A DNA stretch of 64,000 nt from Isoperla grammatica (GCA_945910005.1 OX246747.1:37861530-37925529); one strand, 5' to 3'. Counted from the first letter of the stretch, positions 1 through 11,890 are shown. Notes: generated by a model not told the origin, from the sequence alone. Translations and numbers: made by a program.

Positions 1-572
1 TGGCATGTTGAATACACACTACAGTTATTTATACTTATAAATTATAAATTAAATTATACTTCGGTTGATTGCATCAAATCTTATCTTCCTATAATAAATT
101 GTGCATAGTAGTAATTGTTATGTGAGACATACTTACGCACAATTTAATTTTAATTGGTGCCGTGTATTTAAAATTAAAAACTAGCCGAAGAATCCAAAAA
201 AGCAAGTGGAAGATAGTACAATAGACTGTTTTCAGAATTGATCTGGACCATTAGATATAACTAATCACGGCCATCTAGATCTTCAATGACAACAGTGAAA
301 AATGCAACATAACATTTGAAAACTATTTGTTATTGTTGAGCATTGATCTATCAAGGACCCTTAGATAGAAGTAATTACGGCCCTCTACATCAATTCTTAA
401 AATCGTCTATTAAATGCGTCAAGTGACAGAAAGGTGTTTGGGGTAGGTACATCTCTGTCATACGGTATACCATACCATTATGGTAGATCGTGGACAAAAT
501 CAGTAAAACAGTCTGAACCTGTTTTATCGATCTTTGATCGAGGTTTACCGAAACTCCTCCGCCAGGCAGGAG
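1..572. mobile_element. Degenerate family A MITE half-copies
   Basis: At about 232-300 and 335-395 are diverged halves of a MITE family whose signature is a 'gatctaggacc..tagat' stretch, then 'aatcacggcc' and a 'tagatcttcaatgacaaca' stretch. Both read in the same direction, so they are not a complete inverted-repeat element. Nothing is recognisable in the first 230 bases. Related pieces occur at 38840-39005, 53440-53580 and 58960-59010. Confidence 0.5.
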
Positions 573-840
573 AATAGACCATTTCAAAAACTATCTAGGA
601 CCCTTTGTATGAGTATCATCACGGTCTTCTAAATCTACAACAACAACAACAACAACAATACACAACAATTCAAAATCAGTTTTCAAATGTTATATCAAGG
701 TTCATTGATGCATACAAGATCATCATCTACTAACCTTTATTCTATATTTTTAATTGTTGTGTATTGTTGTTAATAAAGATTTACAGGACCGTGATGATAA
801 TCATACAAAAGGTCCTTGATAGTTTTTGAAATGGTCTATT
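573..840. mobile_element. Family A MITE, complete
   Basis: A 268-bp element with terminal inverted repeats that start aatagaccatttcaaaaact and end with the exact reverse complement. The match extends inward with few mismatches for about 55 bp through the 'ggaccctttgtatga..atcacggtc' region. The middle holds a short ACA microsatellite (about 640-660). Non-autonomous, no ORF. Other copies: 30520-30895 (interrupted) and 47585-47844. Confidence 0.75.
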
Positions 841-2267
841 GAAAGCAAGGTCCACTAGATCGCTATAGTAGCGTACGCGGCGTAACAGTCTGTAATGAGA
901 TTTTGTCTTCACATTCTATATATATTTTCAAAGGAAATACTTTACGCGTAAGTTCACATTATTGGTGAAGATTATTTAAATAATAATGGGATTTTTGTAG
1001 TTGGATCCAAAATGGTGATTTTGGATCTCATTCAATGACCTTACTTTGCGCTTCGCAATTACTCCGCTGGGAGTAAATCCAGTAGACTTTGTATTGAAAG
1101 GATAGTGTTCACTTCTAGTAAATGTCACCACACTTGGCTGACGCATGCGCAGCAGCGCAACCCCCAACCGAGATGACGACCCAACCACCTCGACGACTCG
1201 TTGACAATAAATGTTAATGAAGTACCTCACCCCCCCCTTCACCCCCCCCTCCCCCTCCCTCGCCCGTCTAGAATGTGACGTCACAATTTGCACGCGATTA
1301 ACGTGGGGTTAATTGAGTGTCGGGTTCCACTCGTGACGTAGGGGGGGGGGGAGGAGGGGGGGGGGTCGTCATTCACTTGTAAATTAAACCGAAAATAGTA
1401 ACGAGGGGTGCTCCTTTTCGTTCGAGCTTCCGTCTATCAGTTAAATACCAATTATGGCAGAATGTATTTGTTAATAGTTGTAATGTGACCATACTTCCCT
1501 TAATAATGTCAATGGAAAATTAATAGAGTGAATGGGATAGATAAATGAGACGTAGATTTTTGTTAGTGTATAAGTTGAAAGTTTTAAGATTATCATATTT
1601 GTTTGCAATCAATTTGTATCAATTTCTACTTAATTAATTAATTTTGTATTTCTACTTAGTAATAGTTAGGTTGGATGTAAGAGAAGGCCCAACTGGCCTT
1701 AATCACGCCTGAAAATAGACATTTATCTACCTATATTCTAGACGATTATGTCGAATCTGTGTGCTCTCGCCGCTGATTGGCTGTGCAGTATTTGTGACGC
1801 GCACATATTATTATCATCTTAGGAGACGCGCGAGTATTAAAGTCGTCTGTAAGTAGCAAGAAATGCGCCGTCATGAATGCCTCTCCTAGCCTAATATCCC
1901 CATGAGACGAGTGACGTCACCAGATCACGTGACTTGCATGGTGAATCCCCCCGTCCAAGGTCTCGCTAGCGTAATGAACACCCCCCCCCCCCCCCTCCGG
2001 CTCGTTATACAAAGCAGTTAACTCGTGTTAATTAGAAGACACTCCTATAGCTCCGTCTAACCGCTTTGTCTCGAGGAGTTAAGTGTGGCCATTTAGAGAC
2101 AGGAGCGTTTTCCTTCGTCCTTGTCGGAGGTCCTTGCGTTGAGCCCCGGGCATATTAACATCCCAAGGTTGACTTGATCTCCACCTAGCGGAGACTCGTC
2201 AAACTACCAAGTTAGATCGTCGTAGTATACTAGTCTTGGAAGTATAAACAATAATTATGGACTCGAA
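841..2267. other. No gene seen; several homopolymeric C/G tracts
   Basis: I see no gene or recognised element here. C-rich tracts lie at 1228-1260, interrupted G runs at 1341-1365 and a C15 tract at 1981-1995. Two TGACGTCA sites (1276, 1912) resemble those carried by MITEs elsewhere in the window. Confidence 0.5.
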
Positions 2268-2440
2268 TTAACATATAGATAGCGCTGCTAAGCAACCCCC
2301 ATATCTGCACCATTGACGATTTCAACAGTAAAACAACAATTTACAATTGACAACTCAATTTCTACTCATAATAGTTCAGTTTCTTGCCAACAGAATGCAT
2401 CTAGTCTATTTTAAGTGATTTTTAGTGGTCAATATTTTCT
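2268..2440. mobile_element. Family X repeat, uninterrupted copy
   Basis: Shares an 'atagatagcgctgct..agcaacc' start and a 'gaatgcatcta..agtctattttaagtg' end with 21303-21840, including an internal 'aaaacaacaatt' stretch. The other copy carries an extra ~370 bp. Class unknown. Confidence 0.55.
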
Positions 2441-2475
2441 AAAGGTACAATATGGCCGACATTCCAAGAATATTG

Positions 2476-2797
2476 AACCCGCAACTGACGTCACAGCCGA
2501 ACTACAACAATGTAACAAATGAATTTAACTGATGGACAAACAATCAGCTGTCAAAATGATAAAATTGCAAACCATAGAAATAAAAACAAGTGTAGCATGA
2601 ATAGTAACTGCTCGCCACTTAAAACTTTTGATGATAGACAACGATTAAGTGAAAGTTTTGTATGTGTATTTGTTTGTTTTTAGTTTTGTTTTCCAAAATC
2701 AGAAGAAACTATTTTTTGACAGCTTGTTGTTTGTCCATCCATTCAATTAATTTGTTTCATTGTTGTCTTTTGGTGTTGCTAGTAGCTTTGCTAGTAG
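2476..2797. mobile_element. Family B MITE
   Basis: Begins gcaactgacgtcacagccga and runs through 'acaacaatgtaacaaatg', a 'atggacaaacaa' box, a 'gtaactgctcgcca' centre, then the mirrored 'ttgtttgtccat' box and 'cattgttgtcttttggtgtt'. About 320 bp. The other copies are 6571-6868, 11580-11890, 45737-46025 and 53590-53890. It carries a full CRE palindrome (TGACGTCA) near one end. Confidence 0.7.
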
Positions 2798-2829
2798 TCT
2801 CTAGTCCATTGTTGGCGTGTTAAAAGGGA

Positions 2830-4289
2830 ACCATTGTGTTCGTCTAGAAAGGTTGAACGCAAAGCGACGCTTCTGTAGTGGTCACAGGTGGAGAGTTATA
2901 GTCTATGGTGGAGGCGCCGGTCTACTCGGCTCCTCCACCAAGACGCACATTTATTTTATTTGGTCGTAACAAATCACGAAATTAGTTTTCTTTTAATTAC
3001 CTAACTAGTTAATTATTAATTTGCGTTATCTTACTTATTGAAAATACTTATTTAAAAATCTACGCGTTAATGGTGGATTCACATAGTTTCAGATTTTGTT
3101 ATAATATTTGAGGCTTCAGGAAATCGGTTCACATTCTAACCAAATAACATCGCGTACAAGATAAGTTCACGCGCAATAAGCTCTTTGGAATAGATTGTTT
3201 GATGGGTTTGATTATTTGTTATGTAATGACGTATGAACTCGACAACTGGGAAAACGGATTTAAATGTGGTTGTTTGGAATCAAAACAAGAGGTCAATGGA
3301 ATAAAGAAAGAAACCAAAAACACGTTTCGAATTTAGTACGGTACTAAATAAAAGTCTTTCCATCACACTGAGGATCTAGACTTTTAATTGCATGTCATTT
3401 GACTGTACGGGGGATTATATCCCTGGGAGACTTTGATTGTTAAATGATTTCCCCAAGCATAATGTCACAGTGCAATTTTCCCTTCGTTAATTCCAGCTAA
3501 TACAATGTAAGACGGAAATTGTTTTGAATAATCTCACCATTTCATTTTTTTATGTTGGAAGATTACAAGAAGAATATGCAAATGTGTCGAGATAATTTTT
3601 TATGGTAACGCACCATGAATATTCTGTGGGGAAAAAGTGTATTCTCTGTGAATTGTAAATTTCTTTAAAGAACGTGTTAATCTATCAAGAATTTTCTTTC
3701 GGATGAAAATTATACTTTAACCTCACATTATTCTGTTGTTCGATTAAAAAAGGCGACACAATATAAACGGATCTGCCGGAGTTTCTATGTTCAAAGAGCG
3801 CGGTATTTGTATTTTGAAATACGCAAGGTCTGCCATAAATTGGTTCCACAGCGACCTTGGAAAGCTGACTGATGTCATAGGTGAGTGATTGGGAGCCAAT
3901 CAGCGGTTCCAAATAGTTTCATTCGGTTGGCCAGGCCGCACGCACAATGTTGATGTGGAACGTCAATTTGACCAACTGTTAACCGTTTGAGTTTCTTTTC
4001 TTTTTTTGATTTTTTTTCTTTTTCCGCTTTTGTTTCTTTCTTCTTTTGTTTCTTTTTCTTATTTTTTCACTTTTATGTATATATATGCCTATATTTTTTG
4101 TCCACATTTTTCATTCATGTTCTTTCTTATTAACATAATTTTATTTTTATTATTTAATATATTAGATTTCCACTTGATTTGATTTTATTTCATTTCTCAA
4201 TTTTATTTTCTGGGTCTTGGTTTTTTTTATGTAGTACAGTAGTTAGTTTTGTTTTTGTTGTTATTTTTATTTATGATTTCATTATTATT
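2830..4289. other. No gene seen
   Basis: Non-coding by inspection. A short 'actcgacaactgg' piece near 3237 resembles a dispersed retroposon fragment found at 41185 and 49415. A T-rich stretch of about 300 bp starts near 3995. Confidence 0.4.
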
Positions 4290-4376
4290 GTTTGCATAGC
4301 TAAGTTTTATTTAAGGTCCTCCTTTGTAAATCAGTTTTCATAACTGAATAGGATAGACATTAAATAAATAAATCAA
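4290..4376 (+). mobile_element. Retroposon 3' end with ATAA tail
   Basis: A 'gaataggatagac' stretch followed by attaaataaataaat has the usual form of a truncated non-LTR retroposon 3' end with an A-rich simple tail on the plus strand. Too short to classify. Confidence 0.4.
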
Positions 4377-5640
4377 AGAAGATATGTTGATTACCCTTGA
4401 TTCGTACAGGTCAACGAGTGTACGCGAGGATTTCAAACAAATAAAACGGAGACTTTTGTGAAATAGTTTATATTGTTTAAGATTATTTCAACCGTAAACA
4501 TTCTAGTATAGGAACGATCTTCATTTGTCTCTCTTTGGCCCTTTACGGAATTAATTAGAGATAATTGTGTTTAATTTGAGAACGAGTCGTAACAGCCAAT
4601 TACATTGCGAGCCTCACCCAACATCGCGACTTAAACGGACGACAATTCAGAAAACTAGAGTTTTGTGAGATTTTTGTTTTTTGAAACGTTATTTAATTAG
4701 TTGAATTATTAAGTGGATTTTATTCTGTTTGAGATCATTGAATTATCTCCCTAGAGGAAGCTACATGGACAAAAAATGTGATTTAGATATAGGGAGTATT
4801 CTCGTGACGTCACAACCTCTATATAATGGAACTCAAAATGTTTTTTTGACATTTGAGTTGTCGATAGAAGCTGAATATGTTTTAACATTCACCATTTCCT
4901 GACTAATTCTGTAGATTGTATTTATTTGTATTATTATATGAGGAAGAAATCTTTAAACGGATTCTTTTCCCAAAAACATTTAGAAGTTTGCCAAGTTGTA
5001 CAAATGTTTAAAACTATATTAAAAACTTCTCGAGCTATGCGAATATAAGCTGCATCTCTTTTACACATGGTCGACTCCGAAGCAAAGGTTTGATTAGCAT
5101 ATTATCTCGTAGCGGGTTCTAATTGGAAGTTCATAAAACCCGGGCGCGAAGACAAAGTTAACGCGGCCCAAATTGCCAGCACTAGAAGATTGTGTATGCA
5201 TGTTCCTAACATTCGCTCTCTATAGCTCTGAGGCAACCTTTCACGCTGCTCCTTCGCTACAGACGCGGGATTAAAAAGGGAGAGCGTAAATGGATTTTAA
5301 TTGTTGTAATTTAAACCCATCTCTTGTCTGCTTGATGTAAATCCCAGAGACTTTATACACAGACTTGTATCTCGTTCCTGTAGATGCTTGTGTGTTCTTG
5401 TTAAACGCTTGTGTTCTAGTTAAGCTTGTCAAAGAGAATGCAAAGATGGCAAGCATGATTTTAATACGGATGATAAATCGTGAACATGTTATAAACGGTT
5501 CAACACACAAAAGAACAATCAGCCATGTTGCTTCAGTTTTCAACCAATGCAATGACAGTTTGCGCCCCCTTTTTTATCGGCGAAACATTTTTGTTGGCGA
5601 TCCTGGCGGTGAGGCTCTAATCTTAATCCTCTTGTAGCTC
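4377..5640. other. No gene seen; one diverged CRE-ended MITE piece
   Basis: A piece at about 4791-4880 ('gggagtattctcgtgacgtc', then 'tgacatttgagttgtcgata' and 'gaagctgaa') is homologous to 24870-24960. I see no coding signal in the rest. Confidence 0.45.
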
Positions 5641-5753
5641 CAAAATGGCGGCAATGGCCGATTTACACATTGTAGAACTGGTTGCGACAACCCACAGCCA
5701 TCTATAGATCCTTGAATACTGATTCATACCCACCCCCTGAATCTAATGCTACG

Positions 5754-5898
5754 TTTACAGCTACGCGTTGCGAGCGAAGCGAGGGCGCGAGCTCCAAGCA
5801 GCGGCCGAGTTTCACGCAAAGAAGTTAAAAGTTTCACGCAATCTCGGCCACTGATTGGAGCTCGCGCCTTCGCTTCGCTCGCAACGCGTAGCTGTAAA
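5754..5898. mobile_element. Family J palindromic foldback element, copy 1
   Basis: A nearly perfect 145-bp palindrome. It starts tttacagctacgcgttgcga and ends with its reverse complement; the arms continue through 'gcgaagcgagggcgcgagct' and 'cggccgagttt'. The transcript would fold into one long hairpin. The second copy is at 37597-37745, inside the receptor intron. Confidence 0.8.
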
Positions 5899-5934
5899 TC
5901 GATCCGGTTATGGAACAAATTTCGTCGAATCTCC

Positions 5935-6045
5935 ACAAAAGTATACACCAATCAAATAAAGGTAAAACAATAGAGTGAGTTGCCTAGTAACAGATCGTTT
6001 GTACACCCTTTGATGTCACAACTACCTCATTGAGTCGTGCGATGG
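5935..6045. mobile_element. Family Z repeat fragment
   Basis: The 'caccaatcaaa..agg..aaaacaat' box, 'gttgcctagtaacagatcgt' and a 'gatgtcacaac' box recur at 30700-30805 and 46065-46165. Probably a MITE end. Class not determined. Confidence 0.5.
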
Positions 6046-6420
6046 TTTTCTATACTACACCGATTACAATACCGATTGCGACATTGTGTGTAGTCTTTAT
6101 ACAATGACGATATAACCTTCCGTGCCGTCGTTATGTTCGCTATAGTGCTGCCAATTCCCCCGCCGCACCGCCTTTGTGTATTCAATGTCACCGTTATTGC
6201 CCACTTCCTCCTCGGCAAGCGCAGAAACGTCAAAGCACCGTATAAATTGTTCTAATAGCTGCGAACGACAGGTGCGATCTCTCTTTCCCTTTATGGTCTT
6301 TGGTTTTTACGAGATTCGGTGTCGGTCCGTTCCCCTCCGGCTAATATCGGCTTGTGGGTTGATGTGTGGTAGTCTTTGATGTGGTAAAGGCGTGAGTAAA
6401 GGACTTCCTTGTTTAATACC

Positions 6421-6895
6421 CACATTACACGGTTCAATACGTTCGTCAAACTTATTGAATTCAAGGACAAAAAAGCATCAATTAATAGAAGCTACATTGT
6501 TGTAGTTTTTTAACAAACTGTTTTTGATTCGCTTTTGTTCTTGAATTCAATAAGTTTGACGAAAGTATAGGGCACTAGCAACACCGAAAGACAACAATGG
6601 AACAAATGCATTGAACTATGGACAAACAATCAGGTGTCAAAATAATAAAATTGCAACCATAGAAATAAAAACATGTGTAGCAATAGTAACTGCTCGCCAT
6701 TTAAAACTTGTAATGATAGACAACGACTAAGTGAAAGTTTTGTATGTGTATTTGTTTGTTTTTTGTTTAGTTTTCCAAAATCAGAAGAAATTATTTTTTG
6801 ACAGCTTGTTGTTTGTCCATCGATTCAATTCATTTATTTCATTGTTGTCTTTTGGTGTTGCTAGTGCCATATTGTCGTGTAATGTCGGCATAACA
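6421..6895. mobile_element. Family C MITE interrupted by a family B MITE
   Basis: The outer element has arms 'cattacacggttcaatacg' followed by 'ttcgtcaaacttattgaatt', and the mirrored end 'gtgtaatgtcggcataa' at 6874-6893. It is split at about 6568 by a complete family B copy. Removing 6571-6868 restores a family C element of the usual ~165 bp, as seen uninterrupted at 9891-10051, 10990-11170 and 23842-24017. Confidence 0.7.
6571..6868. mobile_element. Family B MITE nested in family C
   Basis: 298 bp with terminal repeats ggcactagcaacaccgaaag and the mirrored 'tttggtgttgctagtgcc'. Flanked by ATA/AT on both sides, so a TA-type target duplication is possible. This is the best-bounded copy of family B. 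Confidence 0.75.
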
Positions 6896-7089
6896 CACGG
6901 GTATCGCCTTAACTGGTGTGTTCGTTTAATTATTATTGATTGATTTATTTTACGACGTAGGTCTATACTCGACAACTAGGCCATGTGACGTAGGCCGAAT
7001 CAGATCCACCACACACATAGTTCAGAAATAGTTAAAAATTGTTAATAATGATAACAATAACAATAATCTACAATAAACAACATTAAGTA

Positions 7090-7345
<256 letters not shown>

Positions 7346-7559
7346 AGTGAAAAACTGTGTTATTATATGTAAAAAATAATTTATTTATTTATACATATGA
7401 AAAATTATAAATTTCGTGAATATATAAAGAAAAGAAGAAAACAAGTCAGAAGTCTATTTAATCTTTGTGCTCTTCTTTCAAACTAGGTCAGTAATTAATG
7501 TTGTGTTTTGTATTGTTTCAGGTAAGCGGTGTAACGATGTGTTCCTAAGCCTGGAGTTA

Positions 7560-7795
7560 GGTGAGTGAGGTGATAGTGGGGTTTGAATTTATTAAGTGCT
7601 TCGTTGCTAAGACGGCTCTAAAGTCACCGTTTACTTATTCCTAAGACAAGAAGTAATGAAACTGAATCCTTAATAGAAGTTAGAAAACTTCTGCCTGAAC
7701 CGGGATTCGAACCTGGAATCTCATCACCCACTCATCGTCTCGATTAGCCTCGTTGCAAACGTATCATCATCATAATATTTCCCAAGCCTGAGACT
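7560..7795 (-). mobile_element. tRNA-derived SINE (family E) head and body
   Basis: On the minus strand: a weak A-box-like stretch (ggctaatcgagacgatg), a perfect B box GGTTCGAATCC (complement of 7703-7713), then a body whose 'ggaataagtaaacggtgact' and 'tagcaacgaagc' stretches recur at 19885-19940, 27375-27430 and 56300-56350. The other copies show the 3' half ending in an ATTT tail. A tRNA gene is excluded because the acceptor and anticodon arms do not form. Confidence 0.65.
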
Positions 7796-7983
7796 AGTTG
7801 GGCTGGTACATAGCTTTACCGTTCACTGTTCACTATGCAGTAAGCGACGCTCTATTCCCGCACCACTCACGGAATCTACATCGAATCGCAAAATTACCGA
7901 CCCCGTTCTTAACCGGGGCGCCGACTTAATTAACCCGTGGCGACCCTGGTAGTGAGAGCGACATCGCCTCGCTTAATTATATC

Positions 7984-8009
7984 ACCCCCCCCCCCCCTCC
8001 CCCCCCCCC
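7984..8009. repeat. Poly-C tract
   Basis: Twenty-six bases of C broken by one T. One of about a dozen such tracts in the window. No gene nearby. Confidence 0.8.
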
Positions 8010-8424
8010 AAGCGAAGACGCGCTTCGTGTCTCATTCCGATAGGTTCGGAAGAGTTCGGCTCAACTCGTGTAACAGGGGTCTCTTTTGGTGAACGAGTTG
8101 TGACAAGTTGTTCGTTAGAAGGAATTGTGTAGAGAACGGGATGTGTCATTTACAAAACAAGTATTTTTTTTTGTCAAAGAACGTCAAAAAGATATTTCCG
8201 TTTTTGTAATTTCCTTTAACATTCCAAACTTTGTTAAGAGTAAAGGAGATCGAACTCTATAAATATTTGACAGTTCTTAAATTCAATGCCTAGCATGTTC
8301 AATGCTGCATTTCAAGTAATAATCACTTTTTGATATAAGATATTGATAAAATACCGGTTTATTGTCGTGATTTAACATTGCAAACTAGCCTACCTATTGA
8401 CACCAATCACAGATTACACCAATC

Positions 8425-9075
8425 ACACATAGTAGCGATTTGTAAGAGAACCTGAGTATATTCACTTAAGTTGATTCCTACTAATTAATCTCAATTACAT
8501 CTACTTTAAGATATATAAACATACTTGCGTGACATACCAAAGATTTTGAGATAATTAGGTAAGTTTCAGGAGCTGTGTTCGAAAATTGCTTAATGTCACA
8601 CAGAGTAGCGATTTGTAAGAGAACCCGAGTATATTAATTTAATTTGATTTCTTCTAACGAATCTCAATAACATCTTCTTTAAGCACATATAAACGAACCT
8701 GAGTGCCATACCACAGGTTTCGAGATAATTACGTAAGTTTCATGGGTGTCATTCGAAAATTACGTAAATTTAAACAAAGTAGCGATTTGTAAGAGAACCT
8801 GAGTATATTTACTTAATTTGATTCCTTTTAATTTATCTCAATTACATCTTCTTTAAGCACATATAAACGAACCTGAGTGCCATACCACAGGTTTCGAGAT
8901 AATTACGTAAGTTTCATGGGTGTCATTCGAAAATTACGTAAATTTAAACAAAGTAGCGATTTGTAAGAGAACCTGAGTATATTCACTTAATTTAATTTCT
9001 TCTAATTAATCTCAATTACATCCTTTTTAAGCATATTTAATCAAACCTGCTTGACATACCACAGATTTTGAGTTA
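8425..9075. repeat. Family K tandem repeat, four units of about 172 bp
   Basis: The 'agtagcgatttgtaagagaa' stretch recurs at about 8431, 8606, 8780 and 8951. Each unit has 'cctgagtatatt', 'taatctcaattacat', 'cataccacag' and 'cgagataattacgtaagttt' in order. The same unit lies in inverted orientation at 62940-63440. The repeats are too long and have no unique spacers for CRISPR. Confidence 0.8.
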
Positions 9076-9261
9076 ACTACCGTTAGAACACCATTAACCG
9101 AAGATTGACCGTAATTAGATAAAGCAGACTTGAGCTCGGTTTCGATCGCCAAACGTTTAGCTGTCCAAGATTTGCCCCGGAAAAAACATGGCTGCCGGTA
9201 AAAGACACTATATTAATTTTGTATGCAATGTTTGTTGAAACCATGGTTACGATTCCGAACA

Positions 9262-9480
9262 AAGTTTATTTATTTATTTATTTATTTATTTTCCTCTTTT
9301 TGTACATTACACATTTGGATTTTTTTCTTGTACCTGCGGAAATACCTGAACCAATAAACATAGGTTTGTGGCGGTTCAGGTTTACATATAATTTACCCTT
9401 TTTTTTAATATACAGTGAACATCGACTAAGATTAATTTTGATTGTAGTATTTAATGCCTTAAAGTAAACTAAAGCTAAAC
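9262..9480 (-). mobile_element. Retroposon 3' end with short ATTT tail
   Basis: The sequence after a 30-bp ATTT run matches that at 7283-7335, then continues into a body with 'aaacataggtttgtggcggt' not present there. Minus-strand orientation. Confidence 0.55.
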
Positions 9481-9542
9481 TAAACTTAATATTACACTTG
9501 TTTGTTTTTTTATCTAAAATAAACAAGTGAATTCAGATCTGA

Positions 9543-9703
9543 ATCTAAGGTCGAGTCTTACAATGTCCCTATAACTACTTATTCGTCGAATAGCTTGTTG
9601 TCTCCATGGCAACGACCAATCAAAACTCTTGAAATTCTCCAAATAGCTTGATTGATACAAATAACTTTTTTATTAGGAGATTGTAAGACTGGCCCTAAGA
9701 AGA
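9543..9703. mobile_element. Family Y MITE, copy 1
   Basis: Imperfect terminal repeats: 'aaggtcgagtcttacaatg' and the mirrored 'attgtaagactggccctaag'. The centre 'actacttattcgtcgaatag' and 'ctccatggcaac' is shared with 18235-18380. Confidence 0.6.
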
Positions 9704-9714
9704 GTACAGGTGTG

Positions 9715-9857
9715 ACTGGAATTCATAGTCGTCCCCTACGCCTAGGGGACCCGTTGTTACCAAGTAACAGTTTCATGTATGTTACTTCCCATATATAAAA
9801 CAAATCCATAGTAACAATATGTGCCCCTAAGTGTAGGGGATGAGTATGAATTCTAAC
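9715..9857. mobile_element. Family D MITE, copy 1
   Basis: Inverted ends 'ggaattcatagtcgtcccct' and 'gtatgaattctaacc', inner boxes 'gcctaggggacccgttgtta' and 'gtgcccctaagtgtagggg'. The best preserved relative is 22211-22355. Confidence 0.75.
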
Positions 9858-9890
9858 CGTAAAATACCAGCGGGCCACATGTAAAATGGC

Positions 9891-10051
9891 GACATTACAC
9901 GGCTCAATACGTTCGTCAAACTTATTCAATTCAAGAACAAAAGCGAATCAAAGACAGTTTGGTTAATACTGCAACAATATAGCTTCTATTAATTGATGCT
10001 TTTTTGTCCTTGAATTCAATAAGTTTGACGGAAGTAGTGAACCGTGGAATG
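9891..10051. mobile_element. Family C MITE
   Basis: Arms 'acattacacggctcaatacg' and the mirror ending 'gaaccgtggaatg', with the 'gaattcaagaacaaaagcga' inner arm. It abuts the related element that follows with no spacer. Confidence 0.7.
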
Positions 10052-10210
10052 ATTACACGGTCAAACTTTTTCATCCAACTCCTTGAATTCAAGGACAAAA
10101 GCGCATCAAAAACAGTCGGTATGTAGTCAAATACAACAATAAGAATTATTTATTGATGCGCTTTTGTTCTTGAATTCAAGGAGTTGGATGAAAAAGTTTG
10201 ACCGTGTAAT
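10052..10210. mobile_element. Family C-prime MITE
   Basis: A long inverted repeat: attacacggtcaaactttt, 'catccaactccttgaattca', 'aggacaaaagcgcatcaa', then the mirror image ending gtttgaccgtgtaat. Arms near 58 bp and almost identical, so it is a young or conserved hairpin element related to but distinct from family C. Confidence 0.8.
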
Positions 10211-10989
10211 ACAGGCTTTAGCTTATACATTTTCCATGTGTATATCGGCAGTTGCTAACCCCTGCCTTAAGACAACAATACAAGAACTAGAACCTGGATT
10301 GATAAAATCTAATTAACTATCTCTCTGTCTCTCTCTCTAGACATTCTTACCGTATTAGGAAAATGTTAGGGAAAACTCGAGGGAAATAAACGCTTTAGTT
10401 TTCTCATTTTCCAGCAGCTTTCTCTTTCTCCGGGGTGACTTCGGGTGGCAATTAGACATGATGCTACGAGAAGGGGTAATTTGCGAAGCGATTCGGAGAT
10501 CGTAATTCATAACGTTACAAATCCATTCATTCCTGCAGCTTCCAATGTATAGAGAGAGAAAGTAATCAACTTATTTCAAGCATCGCTCTAGGTGTTAATT
10601 AGGAAAATGTTAATTAAGATTGTTTGACGCGAATTACTTGAGAAGGCGCGTTAGAATTTAAAGTTGTTTGTTCGTGTCTTTAAAGTGACATTTTATTATC
10701 AACATTTTGTAATCAAGATCTACGGATATTCTCAGAGAAGTGTACATTGCGTTTCGATCAAATCAGACAGTTTGTGTATTTGAAATGGTCTCATTTTTTT
10801 AGCCTAACAAAATAAATTGTATACATTTTTTGTTGAAGATATGTGTACAGATTCTGATAATAATATCTAGCCCCAGAGCATTCGAAAATGTTGATATTGA
10901 ATGGCATTATAAAATTTATACGGACAAGAAGCATAACAAATATTCACGTTATTTAAGTAGAGGGCCGCGATTAACTCTATCTAATACCC
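10211..10989. other. No gene seen
   Basis: No element or coding signal recognised. Confidence 0.4.
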
Positions 10990-11175
10990 ACATTACACGG
11001 TTCAATACTTTCGTCAAACTTATTGAATTCAAGGACAAATACGCATCAATTAATAGAAGCTATATTGTTGCAGTTTTTTACAAATTGTTTTTGATTCACT
11101 TTTGTTTTTGAATTCAATGAGTTTGACGAAAGGATTGAGTCCTGTAATCATGGTGTAATGTCGGCATAAGGGTCC
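10990..11175. mobile_element. Family C MITE
   Basis: Starts acattacacggttcaatact, has the 'cgcatcaattaatagaagct' middle and ends near 'gtgtaatgtcggcataa'. A small extra segment before the end suggests decay or a second insertion. Confidence 0.7.
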
Positions 11176-11579
11176 TAGATCAATTTGAAAATGTCTATTG
11201 GTACGTACGGCGAGGCTATGGGTGTGGGATATGAGCTTATTGTTTGTCGCGAGAGTGCAGTGCCTTCTAAATGAGAGTCCGCTGTCTACCTCTGAGTATA
11301 CAACACCGTTAGTGAACCATTTAGAAGGCAGCGTGTGCTCGTTATCACTCCAGCACTGCGGGCGAGAACAAGTGCCGGTAAACAGGCTTATTCTGTCCGT
11401 AGTAACGGTTTTATAAACACCACCACAACACGTGTTAGGCTCTCGTTCAAGCTAATTGAGAGGAAATAGGACAATACTATGTTTTTTAAGCGAAATTAAT
11501 TTTTTACGCGGTTTTACGGGTGACCGAATTGAAGATCCCTGCGGAGCATCTTGCTAGAAATGCTTGTGTACTTAAGTAA

Positions 11580-11890
11580 CGTACTTAGGTATAGGGAACT
11601 TGCAACTGACGTCACAGCCGAACTACAACAATGTAACAAATGGATCGAACTTATGGACAAACAACGAGCTGTCAAAATAATAAAATTGCAACATTATGAA
11701 GAAAACGAGGTATGGCGATAGTAACTGCTCACCAGTTAAAACGTTTAATGATGGGCAACCAAGTTGTGAAAGTTTTGTACGTTTCTTGTTTGTTTTGAAG
11801 ATTTGTTTTCAAAATCAGAATATTTTATTGTTTGACAGCTTGTTGTTTGTCCATCGATTCATTTTATTTGTTTTATTGTTGTAAAGCAAG
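11580..11890. mobile_element. Family B MITE
   Basis: Opens tagggaacttgcaactgacg and includes the CRE palindrome at 11608, the 'atggacaaacaa' box and its mirror. Closely similar to 45737-46025, including the 'aaaacgaggta.ggcgatag' centre, so these two form a subfamily. Confidence 0.7.

Noticed and set aside
7680..7760. tRNA gene on the minus strand
   Set aside because: A clear B box but no acceptor stem or anticodon arm; the flanks match a SINE body found elsewhere in the window.
8425..9075. CRISPR-like array
   Set aside because: Units are ~172 bp without unique spacers, and the genome is eukaryotic.
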